A model generated the notes under the pieces. It was not told where the DNA came from and did not search any database. It worked only from the letters and a program-made list of their open reading frames with translations. A DNA stretch of 64,000 nt, from contig NZ_CP073653.1 in the NCBI RefSeq assembly GCF_018223745.1, positions 1,851,001 through 1,915,000 of the forward strand. The letters are read 5' to 3'. The first letter of the stretch is position 1, and each line of letters starts with the position of its first letter. This document shows positions 1 through 9,054 of this stretch, piece after piece. This stretch comes from Clostridium beijerinckii. Lineage in GTDB: Bacteria > Bacillota > Clostridia > Clostridiales > Clostridiaceae. The translations under genes were made by a program, and so were the position numbers.

Positions 1-1027
1 TGAAAAAATTCATACTGAAAGAACAACTCCAGAATCCTTAGAGCTTCAAGAATTATTTTCTGAAATGGTTGATAAAGGTGTAGAGTATTGTGTTATGGAA
101 GTGTCTTCCCATTCATTAGCATTAGATAGAGTTTATGGTATTGAATTTCAGGTTGGAATATTTACTAATTTGACTAGAGATCATTTGGATTTTCACAAGA
201 CTTTTGAAAATTATTATAAGGCAAAGTTTAAATTGTTTGAAAGATCTAGAATAAAAATTGTTAATGTTGACGATAATTACGGGAGACAAGTAATTAGTGA
301 TTTAAACAATTTAAAATGTGATGATATATATTCATTCTCAGTAAAAAGCATTTCAGATTTTAAAGCTTTTGATGAAGAAATGGGAAGTAAAGAAATCAAA
401 TTTAAACTCAACTTGAAAGAAGATGAGCAATTTGTTTTAAATATACCAGGTGAATATAATATATATAATGCGTTAGGTGCAATAGCAGCGTGTTTTAAAT
501 TAGGTATGCCTATAAAGGATATAAAAAGCGGCATTGAAAATGTAGTAGTTTTGGGAAGATGTGAAAGAGTAGCAAAAGAATATAATTTAGGTTATGAAAT
601 CATCATAGATTATGCACATACTCCAGATGGTTTAGAAAATATATTAAAGACAGCTAAGGCATTTACAAAAGGAAGATTGATATCTGTATTTGGTTGTGGG
701 GGAGACAGGGATAAGGTAAAAAGGCCTGAAATGGGTAAAATATCTACAGATATTGCAGACATTACAATTGTGACATCAGATAACCCTAGAAGTGAGGAAC
801 CTCTAAGTATAATAAAAGATATTGAATCTGGAATTGATAAGGATAATTATTTTGTAATAGAAAATAGAAAAGAAGCAATAAAAAAATCTATAGATATAGC
901 TCTAGATAATGACGTAATAGTTATTGCGGGTAAGGGTCATGAAACTTACCAAGTATTGAAAGATGAAACTATACATTTTGATGAAAGAGAAATTGTAAAA
1001 GAAATATTAGATAACATGAACAATTAG
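1..1027 (+). CDS. murE: UDP-MurNAc-tripeptide synthetase MurE, 5'-truncated by the window edge
   Basis: Adds meso-diaminopimelate to UDP-MurNAc-L-Ala-D-Glu in the cytoplasmic stage of peptidoglycan synthesis, using ATP. The frame is open from nt 2 with no start codon, so about 341 C-terminal residues are visible and the N-terminal domain and P-loop lie upstream. The first visible residues read [16 protein letters not shown], typical of the central Mur ligase domain. Further on are the [13 protein letters not shown] segment and, near nt 780, SDNPRSEEP, the DNPR box that marks the diaminopimelate-type rather than the lysine-type enzyme. GKGHE follows near the C-terminus. murF starts 90 nt downstream, so the two probably share a transcript. 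The internal ATG at nt 65 lies within the domain and is not a real start. Confidence 0.95.
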   Translation, partial: EKIHTERTTPESLELQELFSEMVDKGVEYCVMEVSSHSLALDRVYGIEFQVGIFTNLTRDHLDFHKTFENYYKAKFKLFERSRIKIVNVDDNYGRQVISDLNNLKCDDIYSFSVKSISDFKAFDEEMGSKEIKFKLNLKEDEQFVLNIPGEYNIYNALGAIAACFKLGMPIKDIKSGIENVVVLGRCERVAKEYNLGYEIIIDYAHTPDGLENILKTAKAFTKGRLISVFGCGGDRDKVKRPEMGKISTDIADITIVTSDNPRSEEPLSIIKDIESGIDKDNYFVIENRKEAIKKSIDIALDNDVIVIAGKGHETYQVLKDETIHFDEREIVKEILDNMNN

Positions 1028-1117
1028 GGAGCTTATTCATAATGTAACAATGACGGATTTAAGCGATATTTAGGATTGTTATTTTGGTGATGAAGCTAAC
1101 AGGAAAATAAGGGGTGG

Positions 1118-2476
1118 ATGAACTTGGATTTAAATTTAGCGGAAATAATTAAGGCAGTGGATGGAGAAATAATAGTTAAAAATAACGAAGGTATTTTTAA
1201 TAAGATTTCAACTGATACTAGAAAAATTCAGGAAAATAATTTATTCATTGCATTAAAAGGAGAGAATTTTAATGGCAATGATTATACAATACAAGCTATC
1301 GAAAAAGGGGCATCTATAATAATAATTGATGATGTGAAGTTTAAAATTGAAGAGTTAAAAAATAGGGGAACTATTATTAAAGTAAAAGATACTAAAGAAG
1401 CTTTAGGAGATTTGGCTAGGTTTTACAGAAAGAAAATTGGAGTAAAGGTAGTTGGGATAACAGGATCTACTGGTAAGACTTCAACAAAAGATTTAGTAGC
1501 TGCATTTCTAAGTGGAAAATACAAAGTTTTTAAAACTCAAGGAAATTTCAATAACGAAATTGGATTACCACTTATGATATTTGAACTTTCTAAAGATTAT
1601 GATATAGCTGTCCTTGAAATGGGAATGAGTAATTTTGGAGAGATAAACAAGTTGGCGAGTATTGCACTTCCGGATGTTGGTGCAATAACTAATATTGGAG
1701 TGGCTCATATAGAATATTTGAAGACTAGAGAAAATATACTTAAAGAGAAGATGTCTATAACAGATTTCTTTGAAAACAAAAACTCATTAATAGTGAACTG
1801 TGAAAATGATATGCTAAAAACAATAGTTGAGTGTGATAAGTTTAATTTAGAGAGAGTAGGTTATGATTCTACTTATAATCTTTACTCTAAGAATATAAAA
1901 TTAACATCTGAAAATACTTCGTTTGATGTAGTTACTGATGATAATGAAAATTATAGATTTACTCTAAATATGGTCGGAGAACATAATGTTTTAAACGCAC
2001 TTATAGGAATACAAATAGCAAGAAATTTTGGGTTGACTTTTGAAGAGATGGAAAAGGGGTTAGGGAATTTTAATGCTACTTCTATGAGACTTGAAGTTAT
2101 AAATAAAGATAAGTTTACTATTATAAATGATTCTTATAATGCTAATCCAGATTCAATGAAAGCTGCACTTGAAGTGCTAAAAAATTATTCTGGATCAAGG
2201 AAAATCGCAGTACTTGGAACTATGGGTGAACTTGGAGATTATGCGGAAGAAGCACATATCCAAGTTGGTGAATTTGCGAAAGATAAGGCAGATATTTTAT
2301 TGACTACTGGTGAATTTAAAGAGTATTATAAGAAAGGCTTTGGAGAGCGTACAATGGTGTTTGAGAGTAAACAAGAATTAATGCAGAGGTTAACTGATAT
2401 GATTAAAGTAAATGATACTATTTTAATTAAAGCATCTAGAAGTGCAAAATTTGAGGAAATAACCAAATATCTATAG
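1118..2476 (+). CDS. murF: UDP-MurNAc-tripeptide:D-Ala-D-Ala ligase MurF
   Basis: Joins D-Ala-D-Ala to UDP-MurNAc-tripeptide, the last cytoplasmic step of peptidoglycan precursor synthesis. The 452 residues are a normal MurF length. The N-terminal domain covers about 1-108. The P-loop GITGSTGKTST is at about 113-123. The central domain has NFNNEIGLP and MGMSNFGEI, and the C-terminal domain has NDSYNANPDSM, a MurF signature. An AAGGGGTGG ribosome site lies just before the ATG. A TTG two codons in is a weaker alternative. It sits between murE and mraY, the standard dcw order. Confidence 0.96.
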   Translation: MNLDLNLAEIIKAVDGEIIVKNNEGIFNKISTDTRKIQENNLFIALKGENFNGNDYTIQAIEKGASIIIIDDVKFKIEELKNRGTIIKVKDTKEALGDLARFYRKKIGVKVVGITGSTGKTSTKDLVAAFLSGKYKVFKTQGNFNNEIGLPLMIFELSKDYDIAVLEMGMSNFGEINKLASIALPDVGAITNIGVAHIEYLKTRENILKEKMSITDFFENKNSLIVNCENDMLKTIVECDKFNLERVGYDSTYNLYSKNIKLTSENTSFDVVTDDNENYRFTLNMVGEHNVLNALIGIQIARNFGLTFEEMEKGLGNFNATSMRLEVINKDKFTIINDSYNANPDSMKAALEVLKNYSGSRKIAVLGTMGELGDYAEEAHIQVGEFAKDKADILLTTGEFKEYYKKGFGERTMVFESKQELMQRLTDMIKVNDTILIKASRSAKFEEITKYL

Positions 2477-2492
2477 AATTTAAAATAACACG

Positions 2493-2573
2493 AAGGAGGT
2501 GACTTGCCTTAATTAGGATCTTCAAGAAAATAATTACTTAGCATGATTATTTTCTTTCGGATATTTTAGGCAA
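2493..2573 (+). promoter_or_regulatory. Detached Shine-Dalgarno plus 70-nt foldable insert before mraY
   Basis: A full SD, AAGGAGGTGA, lies at 2493-2502, but the mraY ATG is at 2580 and has no comparable SD of its own. The sequence between them pairs with itself. TTGCCT (2504-2509) pairs with AGGCAA (2568-2573). ATCT (2518-2521) pairs with GGAT (2559-2562), including one G-U. An 11-bp helix joins 2524-2534 to 2546-2556 around an 11-nt loop. If the hairpin forms, 7 nt separate the SD from the ATG, which is ideal spacing. Pairing was read by eye. The functional role is inferred from similar arrangements known in phage T4 genes. Confidence 0.6.
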
Positions 2574-2579
2574 CACTGG

Positions 2580-3560
2580 ATGGGGGAAGCAATAAACTTA
2601 TTAATTAACTCAAAAATTTTAGCACCATTAATTATGGGGTTCTTATTTTCAATAGTACTTGGACCAATATTTATACCGATATTACACAAGTTGAAATTTG
2701 GTCAAAATATAAGAAAAGAAGGACCTAAAAGTCATCAGAAAAAATCTGGAACACCAACAATGGGAGGGCTTATATTTTTTATAGCTACAGCTACAGCTAT
2801 ATTAATTATGGGGCAAAAACCTATGAGTAGAGAAATGATATTACTTTATTCATTTTTAGCTTTTGGATTTATTGGATTTTTAGATGATATTTTAAAAATA
2901 ATTCATAAAGATAATCTAGGATTAAGAGCAGCGCAAAAGATGATTTTGCTAGTCTTATTTTCAGTAGCTTTAGCATGGTATGGATATACAAATGTGGGTA
3001 CAGATATTTTGATTCCATTTATAAATCAAAATTTTAGATTGAATTTAGGAATACTATACATACCATTTATAGTAGTATATTATGCAGCAGTAACTAATGC
3101 TGTAAACTTAACTGACGGAATAGATGGACTTGCAACTTCAGTTACGGTTATAGTGTTAACTTTCTTTGCTATCATTGGTTTTAGAACACAGAATGTTGAA
3201 GTAGCAGTTTTTGCAATAGCATTAGCTGGAGCATTACTTGGATTTTTAAAATTTAATGCTTTCCCTGCAAAGATATTTATGGGTGATACAGGTTCGCTAG
3301 CTCTAGGGGGAGTTATTGGAACAATAGCATTAATGTTAAAAATGGAGTTGTTTGTGATTATAGTTGGAGGAATATATTTAATCGAAACATTGTCTGTTAT
3401 AATTCAAGTTACATCATTTAAATTAACAGGTAAAAGAGTATTTAGAATGTCTCCGATCCATCATCACTTTGAGCAAGTTGGGTGGAGTGAAGTAAAAATA
3501 GTAACAATTTTTTCAAGCATTACAGCAATTTTATGTATAATTGGCTTTGTAGCACTTTAA
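2580..3560 (+). CDS. mraY: Phospho-MurNAc-pentapeptide transferase MraY
   Basis: Integral membrane enzyme that transfers phospho-MurNAc-pentapeptide to undecaprenyl phosphate to make lipid I. The 326 residues hold about ten hydrophobic helices. Family motifs are GTPTMGG near 58, LDD at about 101-103, the catalytic NLTDGIDGL at about 176-184, [11 protein letters not shown] near 235, and the triple histidine loop SPIHHHFE near 295. The ATG at 2580 is used because the frame is closed by a TGA at 2544 and no other in-frame ATG is upstream. Only a weak AGG precedes it, while a strong SD sits 78 nt upstream behind a hairpin. ftsW follows after 29 nt. murD, which often lies next to mraY, is not here. 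Confidence 0.96.
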   Translation: MGEAINLLINSKILAPLIMGFLFSIVLGPIFIPILHKLKFGQNIRKEGPKSHQKKSGTPTMGGLIFFIATATAILIMGQKPMSREMILLYSFLAFGFIGFLDDILKIIHKDNLGLRAAQKMILLVLFSVALAWYGYTNVGTDILIPFINQNFRLNLGILYIPFIVVYYAAVTNAVNLTDGIDGLATSVTVIVLTFFAIIGFRTQNVEVAVFAIALAGALLGFLKFNAFPAKIFMGDTGSLALGGVIGTIALMLKMELFVIIVGGIYLIETLSVIIQVTSFKLTGKRVFRMSPIHHHFEQVGWSEVKIVTIFSSITAILCIIGFVAL

Positions 3561-3589
3561 GTTAAGTAGTAGATTTGGAGGATTTATGT

Positions 3590-4726
3590 ATGAAGGTCAT
3601 TGGGTCCAAAAGAAAATCAAAAATGGGTGAAATAGATTATGGAATATTTTATACAGTAGCATTACTTTTAACAATTGGTGTGGTTATGGTATATTCTGCA
3701 AGTTCTTATTATGCTATGTTTATGTATAAAGATAGCATGTTTTTTCTGAAAAAAGAATTAATGGCAGGGGTTGTTGGAGTTATAGCGATGGCAGTAGCGA
3801 TGAGTGTTGATTATCATAAGATAAAGAAATATACGGCTATAATAATGATAGCGACTATACCTATACTATTAGCAGTATTTCTTTTTCCAGGAACTAATGG
3901 AGCGCAAAGATGGATTAATTTAGGTCCGTTAAGCTTTCAACCATCTGAGCTTGCAAAATATGTTGTGGTGCTCTTTTTAGCAAGAAGCCTTGAAGTGAAA
4001 GGTGAAGGAGTAAAAGATTTTAAAACTGGAATAGTTCCTTATTTAGCTACATCAGGATTTTATGCAGCTATTGTATTAGCTGAAAAAAATTTAAGTATAG
4101 CTTCTGTTATAATGATAGTTACATTTCTTGTTTTGTTTGCAGCAGGTGGAAGAATAAAGCATTTATTTGGAATTGTTGCGCCAGCATTAGTTGCAGCAGC
4201 AGTTGCATTTACAGTATTAGAACCGTATAGAATGAAAAGGTTAATGAGTTTTACAAATCCATGGAAAGATCCAATAGGAGATGGATATCAACTTATACAA
4301 TCATTTTATGCATTAGGTGCTGGAGGGGTTACAGGGCTTGGTCTTGGCCAATCAAGGCAAAAAACTTTGTATATGCCAGAGCCACATAATGATTTTATTT
4401 TCTCCATTATCGGCGAGGAATTGGGGCTTATTGGATGTATATGTATAATATTACTTTTTGTAATATTTGTTTGGAGAGGAATAAGTGTAGCGATGAAAGC
4501 TAGAGACACATATGGTACTCTTCTTGCAATAGGCATAACTGGAGTTGTAGCAGTTCAATCTTTAATAAATATTGCAGTTGTTACAGGATCGATGCCAGTT
4601 ACAGGGGTTCCGCTACCGTTTATTAGTTATGGGGGAACTTCATTAGTAATAAATATGACGGCAATAGGAATACTTTTAAACATATCAAGGCAAACTGAAG
4701 GAAAAGATGAATTTAAGGAAATATAA
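3590..4726 (+). CDS. ftsW: FtsW/SpoVE-type peptidoglycan glycosyltransferase (SEDS family)
   Basis: SEDS-family polytopic membrane protein that polymerises lipid II at the division septum with a partner class B penicillin-binding protein. About 378 residues and ten membrane helices are visible. Family segments include GAQRWINLG, QPSELAKY, and near the C-terminus TGVPLPFISYGGTS. The ATG at 3590 is chosen because GGAGGA lies 7 nt upstream. A TTG at 3575 would overlap that ribosome site. Whether it acts in vegetative division (FtsW) or in the spore cortex (SpoVE) cannot be told from sequence. Its place in the division cluster favours FtsW. A strong terminator follows directly. Confidence 0.92.
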   Translation: MKVIGSKRKSKMGEIDYGIFYTVALLLTIGVVMVYSASSYYAMFMYKDSMFFLKKELMAGVVGVIAMAVAMSVDYHKIKKYTAIIMIATIPILLAVFLFPGTNGAQRWINLGPLSFQPSELAKYVVVLFLARSLEVKGEGVKDFKTGIVPYLATSGFYAAIVLAEKNLSIASVIMIVTFLVLFAAGGRIKHLFGIVAPALVAAAVAFTVLEPYRMKRLMSFTNPWKDPIGDGYQLIQSFYALGAGGVTGLGLGQSRQKTLYMPEPHNDFIFSIIGEELGLIGCICIILLFVIFVWRGISVAMKARDTYGTLLAIGITGVVAVQSLINIAVVTGSMPVTGVPLPFISYGGTSLVINMTAIGILLNISRQTEGKDEFKEI

Positions 4727-4730
4727 GAAA

Positions 4731-4776
4731 ATACAGGGCAAAGAATTAGAATACAAGTCTTTGCCCTGTATTTTTT
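4731..4776 (+). terminator. Rho-independent terminator after ftsW
   Basis: A perfect 14-bp stem (4731-4744 with 4758-4771, core CAGGGCAAAGA) is followed by six T residues. It separates murE-ftsW from the ftsQ group. Confidence 0.92.
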
Positions 4777-4910
4777 AGGTAATTATTTAAAGTAGTTTTA
4801 AATTTTAGATGAAAATATATCGTTAAAGTGGTATTATTATATATGAAATTTATACTAAAGATTATAAAATAATAAGTGTTAGAATATATAAGGCATAGAT
4901 AAGAATAGGG

Positions 4911-5678
4911 ATGGGTATGGTAAAAACGAATAATAATAAATTGATCTTGAGGTCGCAAAGAAGAAGACTAATAAGGAAAATAATTATGACTATTATAGTC
5001 CTATTTATAGTGGGAACAATTTTTGCAATAAAATCGAATTTTTTCATTATTAAAAAGGTTTCTATTTTAGGTAATCCAGTAATGAGTGGAGAAGATGTTA
5101 AGAATGGCACAGAGAATCTAATAGGACAGAATATTCTATTTATAAATAAACAAAATATAATAAGCAATGCTAAAAAGAATCCATACGTAGAAAATGTTGA
5201 AATAAGCAAGTCGTATCCTAAACAAGTTAATATAAAGATCTCAGAAAAAGAGGGGATTTATTATGTTGAAAAAGATGGATATAAATATGTTTTGGATAAT
5301 GATGGAAATTTACTTGAAAAAACAGATAGCGTTGAAAACAGAAGTTTAGTTAATGTTAAAGGAATAGATTTAAAAGATGTAGCGCTAGGACAAAAGATGA
5401 TAGATGACAGTAGAGTATTAGATTTTTTAGATATTTTTTATCAAATTATAAAGATCAATCCGACAAATTATAAAATTGATTATGTTGATATAAGTGATTT
5501 TACTAACATAAAGGTATATGTTGGTGAAGTAGAAGGAAGACTTGGTAATGATGAAAATATACCAGATAAAATGAATAAATTATTACATATAATTCAAAAT
5601 CCTGATATAGGGATTGTTAAGGGATATGTAGATGTAGGATTTAATGGTGCGCCTGTATATTATAAGGAAGAAAGGTAG
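4911..5678 (+). CDS. divIB: Cell division protein FtsQ/DivIB
   Basis: Bitopic membrane protein of the division complex. Residues 1-25 are basic and cytoplasmic, 25-43 form one membrane helix, and the rest is outside the membrane. The POTRA domain starts at about residue 48 with KKVSILGNPVMSGEDVKNG and is followed by the FtsQ beta domain. The 255 residues fit the family. The start is uncertain by two codons, because ATG at 4911 and at 4917 both follow a poor SD. It leads a run of closely spaced genes through the second DUF881 gene. Confidence 0.88.
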   Translation: MGMVKTNNNKLILRSQRRRLIRKIIMTIIVLFIVGTIFAIKSNFFIIKKVSILGNPVMSGEDVKNGTENLIGQNILFINKQNIISNAKKNPYVENVEISKSYPKQVNIKISEKEGIYYVEKDGYKYVLDNDGNLLEKTDSVENRSLVNVKGIDLKDVALGQKMIDDSRVLDFLDIFYQIIKINPTNYKIDYVDISDFTNIKVYVGEVEGRLGNDENIPDKMNKLLHIIQNPDIGIVKGYVDVGFNGAPVYYKEER

Positions 5679-5685
5679 GTAATTA

Positions 5686-6414
5686 ATGAAGATATCTAGA
5701 TCACAATTATTTATAGCAATTGTTTGTGGACTTTTAGGCTTTTTATTGGCATATCAATTTAAGGTATTATCAAATAAGAATATAGAGTCAAAAATTAGTA
5801 ATTATGATAAAAACGATATTATTTCAGAAGTTGAATCTCTAAAAAAAGAAAAAGAAGAATTAGCGTCAACAAATTCAAAGTTATCCGATCAGTTAAAACA
5901 AATGGAAGAAACAGCAGCTAAAAATGGTGACATGGGGCAAGATATAAAAAATCAACTTGATGAGGCTAGAATGCATTTAGGTATAGTTGATGTTAAAGGG
6001 CAGGGCATTGTTCTTACAATAACACCTAAAACATCTATTTTTGGTTCTACGACAAATGATAGTAGCAGAGATCTAGGAGAAGATGAATTGGTTCATATAG
6101 TTAACTTACTTTGGTATTCAGGAGCTGAGGCAATATCTATAAATGATATTAGAATAACACCACAAACGGGAATAAAAACTGCTGGAAATGGAATAGCCAT
6201 AGGTTCGACTGGGAAAGTTTATCCTAGAGATAAAATTATAATTAAGGCAATTGGAGACAAGGGCAGACTTAACGTTGGAATTTCTTTCCCAGGTTCATTA
6301 GAATATCTTGCTCTTCCTAACTACAATAATGAAGTTAAATCAGAAGATGATATATTTATAGGAAAATCAAAACAGTCATTGAAGAGTGACTTTATTAAAT
6401 CAGTTAAAGAATAG
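5686..6414 (+). CDS. DUF881 family membrane-anchored protein
   Basis: Member of the DUF881 family, commonly found near division genes in Firmicutes; its function is not established. It has one N-terminal membrane helix (about 7-25), a coiled coil of Glu/Lys/Leu character (about 45-85), then the globular DUF881 domain. The conserved segments GQGIVLTITP and GAEAISINDIRITPQTGI belong to that domain. It starts 7 nt after divIB, with an SD overlapping the divIB end. A second DUF881 gene lies 0.4 kb downstream, flanking sbp. Confidence 0.87.
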   Translation: MKISRSQLFIAIVCGLLGFLLAYQFKVLSNKNIESKISNYDKNDIISEVESLKKEKEELASTNSKLSDQLKQMEETAAKNGDMGQDIKNQLDEARMHLGIVDVKGQGIVLTITPKTSIFGSTTNDSSRDLGEDELVHIVNLLWYSGAEAISINDIRITPQTGIKTAGNGIAIGSTGKVYPRDKIIIKAIGDKGRLNVGISFPGSLEYLALPNYNNEVKSEDDIFIGKSKQSLKSDFIKSVKE

Positions 6415-6426
6415 GAGAGAGTTAAT

Positions 6427-6819
6427 TTGATAGCAATTATAGGACTACTAATCGGAATAATACTTGGATTTGTATTAGATGTTAATATATCTGATAAATT
6501 GTCACCATACATGTCTGTTGCAATACTAGCATGTTTGGATTCAGTTTTTGGAGCAGTCAGAGGAAATCTCTCTAAAAACTTTCAAGCAGATATATTCATA
6601 TCTGGATTTTTTGGAAATGCATTACTTGCAGCAGGACTTGCTTATTTAGGTGATAAGCTTGGAATACCTATATATATGGCGGCGGTAATAGTTTTCGGAG
6701 GAAGAATATTTGATAACTTCGCAATAATACGCAGACTATTATTAGAAGAATTTAAAATAAGAAGAAGAAATAGGTCTAGAAATAATTCTATAGATAAAGA
6801 AAATCATGATGATAAATAG
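6427..6819 (+). CDS. sbp: Small basic protein Sbp (DUF1290)
   Basis: Short membrane protein of the DUF1290 family, usually called small basic protein and found next to ftsA/ftsZ in Bacillus. The 130 residues hold about three hydrophobic helices, a conserved CLDSVFGAVRGNL segment near 37, and an FGGRIFDNFAIIRR segment. The tail is strongly basic (KIRRRNRSRNN). It starts at TTG 6427 behind AGGAGAG. Its molecular role is not known. Being sandwiched between two DUF881 genes suggests that all three work together at the division site. Confidence 0.87.
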   Translation: MIAIIGLLIGIILGFVLDVNISDKLSPYMSVAILACLDSVFGAVRGNLSKNFQADIFISGFFGNALLAAGLAYLGDKLGIPIYMAAVIVFGGRIFDNFAIIRRLLLEEFKIRRRNRSRNNSIDKENHDDK

Positions 6820-6831
6820 AGAGGTGATGTG

Positions 6832-7566
6832 ATGAAAAATAATAAAGGTTTTTTCTTTGTTTTCATTGCAACCATAATATTAGGGGTTTTAATATCAATG
6901 AATTTTAATTTTAAAGGTATTCAGTCCTATAGTCAATTAAATGCAACAGAGTACCAAAATGCTGTTGAAGAAAGGGCAGCATTATATAGAGACATTGGAA
7001 ATCTTCAAGAAGATAATAATGAGAAAAAAGATAAGATTAGGAATTATGCTCAGAATGATAAAAAAAATGATAAGATCCTTGATGATATGAAAACTCAAAT
7101 TAGTGATTATAAATCATTTATTGGGTCAAATAACGTAGAGGGACCAGGAATTATACTTAAGATAAATGATGGAACTACAAATGCTCTTGAAGAAAATACA
7201 GATGAAATAAATAATAAGCTTTTACATGATAATGATATGGCGCTTGTTTTAAATGAACTTAGAGTGGCTGGAGCTGAGGCGATTAGTGTTAATAACCATA
7301 GAATACTTCCATGGTCTGGAGTAATTTGTAATTGGGCATTTTTAGGGTTTGATGATGGTGGAATGGAGTATGCTCCTTTTAATATATATGCCATAGGAGA
7401 TCCAGAAAAATTGAAGGCGGCTTTACTTGAAGATGGAAGCCATGTTAAACAATTAATGCTTAGAAAACTTTATGTTGATATTAAAGTTGTAGATAAAATA
7501 ATTATGCCGCCAACGACAGCAAATTCAAATGTAAAATATATGAGTAGAGATGAAAGTAAAAAATGA
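6832..7566 (+). CDS. DUF881 family membrane-anchored protein, second copy
   Basis: Second DUF881 protein, 244 residues from the ATG at 6832. A GTG one codon earlier is possible, but GAGAGGTG is better spaced for the ATG. It has one membrane helix (about 8-23), a coiled-coil stretch (about 40-85), and the DUF881 segments GPGIILKINDGT and GAEAISVNNHRILPWSGV. It is clearly paralogous to the protein at 5686 but with only moderate similarity, so the duplication is old. It is probably the last gene of the divIB transcript, because ylmE starts 92 nt later with its own SD. Confidence 0.87.
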   Translation: MKNNKGFFFVFIATIILGVLISMNFNFKGIQSYSQLNATEYQNAVEERAALYRDIGNLQEDNNEKKDKIRNYAQNDKKNDKILDDMKTQISDYKSFIGSNNVEGPGIILKINDGTTNALEENTDEINNKLLHDNDMALVLNELRVAGAEAISVNNHRILPWSGVICNWAFLGFDDGGMEYAPFNIYAIGDPEKLKAALLEDGSHVKQLMLRKLYVDIKVVDKIIMPPTTANSNVKYMSRDESKK

Positions 7567-7658
7567 AATTAATTGATATTTAGGAAGGAAATTTTAAGTT
7601 TATATAGAATATTATACAAAGTGATAAAGAAAGGAATAATTTAGTAAGGTGTTATAGT

Positions 7659-8339
7659 ATGGGAATTAAGCAAAATATTGAAGAACTAAGATCCAAACTT
7701 CCAGAACAAGTAACGCTCTTAGCTGTTTCAAAAACGAAGCCATTAGAGGCTCTAGAAGATGCGTATATGGCAGGAATGAGAGATTTTGGGGAAAATAAAG
7801 TTCAAGAATTAGTAAAAAAATCCGAAAATTTTCATGAGGATGTACGATGGCATTTTATAGGACAGCTTCAAAGTAATAAAGTTAAGTATTTAGTAGATAA
7901 GGTACATTTGATACATTCTTTATCTAGTATTAGTTTGCTAAATGAAATTGAAAAGCAGTTTAGTAAAGTTAACAAGGTTGCTAATACTTTAATCCAAATT
8001 AATATTGGAAGAGAGGAAAGCAAAAGTGGAATTTTGGAAGAAGATTTATATGAATTCATAGAAGCAATTGAAAAATGCAAATTTGTTTCTGTAAAAGGTA
8101 TAATGGTTATTATTCCAATAGGGGATGAAGAAAGCAATAGAAAATATTTTAAGAAAACAAAAAAAATATTTGATGAGCTTAAGGAAAAAAATTATAATAA
8201 TATTAGTATGAAAATATTATCAATGGGGATGACTCATGATTTTATGACAGCTATAGAAGAAGGTTCTAACTTAGTAAGAATAGGAACAGGAATATTTGGA
8301 GAAAGAAATTATAATTTAGGAGGCGAAAATAATGGGTAA
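7659..8339 (+). CDS. ylmE: YggS/YlmE family pyridoxal phosphate-binding protein
   Basis: Member of the YggS/PLPBP family, a single-domain alanine racemase-like barrel that binds pyridoxal 5'-phosphate and keeps its level steady; no enzyme activity is established. The PLP lysine is in [13 protein letters not shown] near residue 26. Family segments are [11 protein letters not shown] and [15 protein letters not shown], and near the C-terminus [20 protein letters not shown], which binds the phosphate. The 226 residues are typical. It overlaps sepF by 8 nt, so translation is probably coupled. This ylmE-sepF-yggT-ylmH-divIVA order is the same as in Bacillus. Confidence 0.93.
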   Translation: MGIKQNIEELRSKLPEQVTLLAVSKTKPLEALEDAYMAGMRDFGENKVQELVKKSENFHEDVRWHFIGQLQSNKVKYLVDKVHLIHSLSSISLLNEIEKQFSKVNKVANTLIQINIGREESKSGILEEDLYEFIEAIEKCKFVSVKGIMVIIPIGDEESNRKYFKKTKKIFDELKEKNYNNISMKILSMGMTHDFMTAIEEGSNLVRIGTGIFGERNYNLGGENNG

Positions 8340-8784
8340 TGTTATATCAAAAGTTAAATCTTTATTAGGGTTTGAGGACTACGAGGAGTATGACGAGTAC
8401 GAAGAAGAACAATACGAAGAACAGGTGAAGGATGAAGACGAAATAGAACCTGTTATTACCAATAAGAAGAATAGTAAGGTTGTAAATATCCATACATCTT
8501 CGACTACAAAGGTAACAATAACTAAGCCAATCGATTATGAAGAGGCTACTGAAATTTGTGAAGCACTTAAGAATAGAAGAATAGTATTAGTAAACACAAC
8601 GGTTTTGGAACTAAAGATTGCACAAAGATTATTAGATTTCATCAGTGGTTCATGTTATGCTTTAGGCGGAGAATTACAACAAATTGAAAAGGGAGTATAT
8701 ATTCTTTCACCATCAAATGTAGAAGTAACAAATGAATTAAAAAATGAACTAAGTTCAAAAGCTCTATTTAATTGGTCAAAATAG
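8332..8784 (+). CDS. sepF: Cell division protein SepF
   Basis: SepF binds the C-terminal tail of FtsZ and tethers the Z-ring to the membrane. The 150 residues comprise an N-terminal helix ([14 protein letters not shown]) likely to insert in the membrane, a very acidic Tyr/Glu/Asp linker at about 15-45, and the DUF552 core from about 55 with [19 protein letters not shown] and [16 protein letters not shown]. The start lies inside the end of ylmE behind TAGGAGGCG. The acidic linker is unusually tyrosine-rich, but acidic linkers are normal in the family. Confidence 0.93.
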   Translation: MGNVISKVKSLLGFEDYEEYDEYEEEQYEEQVKDEDEIEPVITNKKNSKVVNIHTSSTTKVTITKPIDYEEATEICEALKNRRIVLVNTTVLELKIAQRLLDFISGSCYALGGELQQIEKGVYILSPSNVEVTNELKNELSSKALFNWSK

Positions 8785-8796
8785 GAGGTATAAATT

Positions 8797-9051
8797 ATGA
8801 TATATAGTGTTTACATAGTTATTGATATGTTTCTAAACATATTAGAGCTAGCTATATTCATAGAATGTATAGTTTCGTGGATACCACAAATTCAGGGGAA
8901 TAAATTTATTGATTTACTACACAGTTTTGTTAGTCCCGTTTTAGAACCAATTAGAAAGTTACAATATAGATTAAGTCCTGGATTACCATTGGATTTTTCA
9001 CCTATATTTGCATTGATTATTATAAATTTTTTACAAAGGATTATACCATAA
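8797..9051 (+). CDS. ylmG: YggT family membrane protein (YlmG)
   Basis: Small integral membrane protein of the YggT family with two hydrophobic helices (about 5-27 and 66-82) and the family segment PVLEPIRKL in between. Its function is unclear; it is found across bacteria and plastids next to sepF. The 84 residues are the usual size. An AGGAGG site lies 8 nt before the ATG. It is in tight array with sepF upstream (12 nt) and ylmH downstream (3 nt). Confidence 0.87.
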   Translation: MIYSVYIVIDMFLNILELAIFIECIVSWIPQIQGNKFIDLLHSFVSPVLEPIRKLQYRLSPGLPLDFSPIFALIIINFLQRIIP

Positions 9052-9054
9052 ATT

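Noticed and set aside
4862..5209. 115-codon minus-strand frame inside divIB
   Set aside because: It is the reverse shadow of an AT-rich real gene, without an SD or a recognisable domain.
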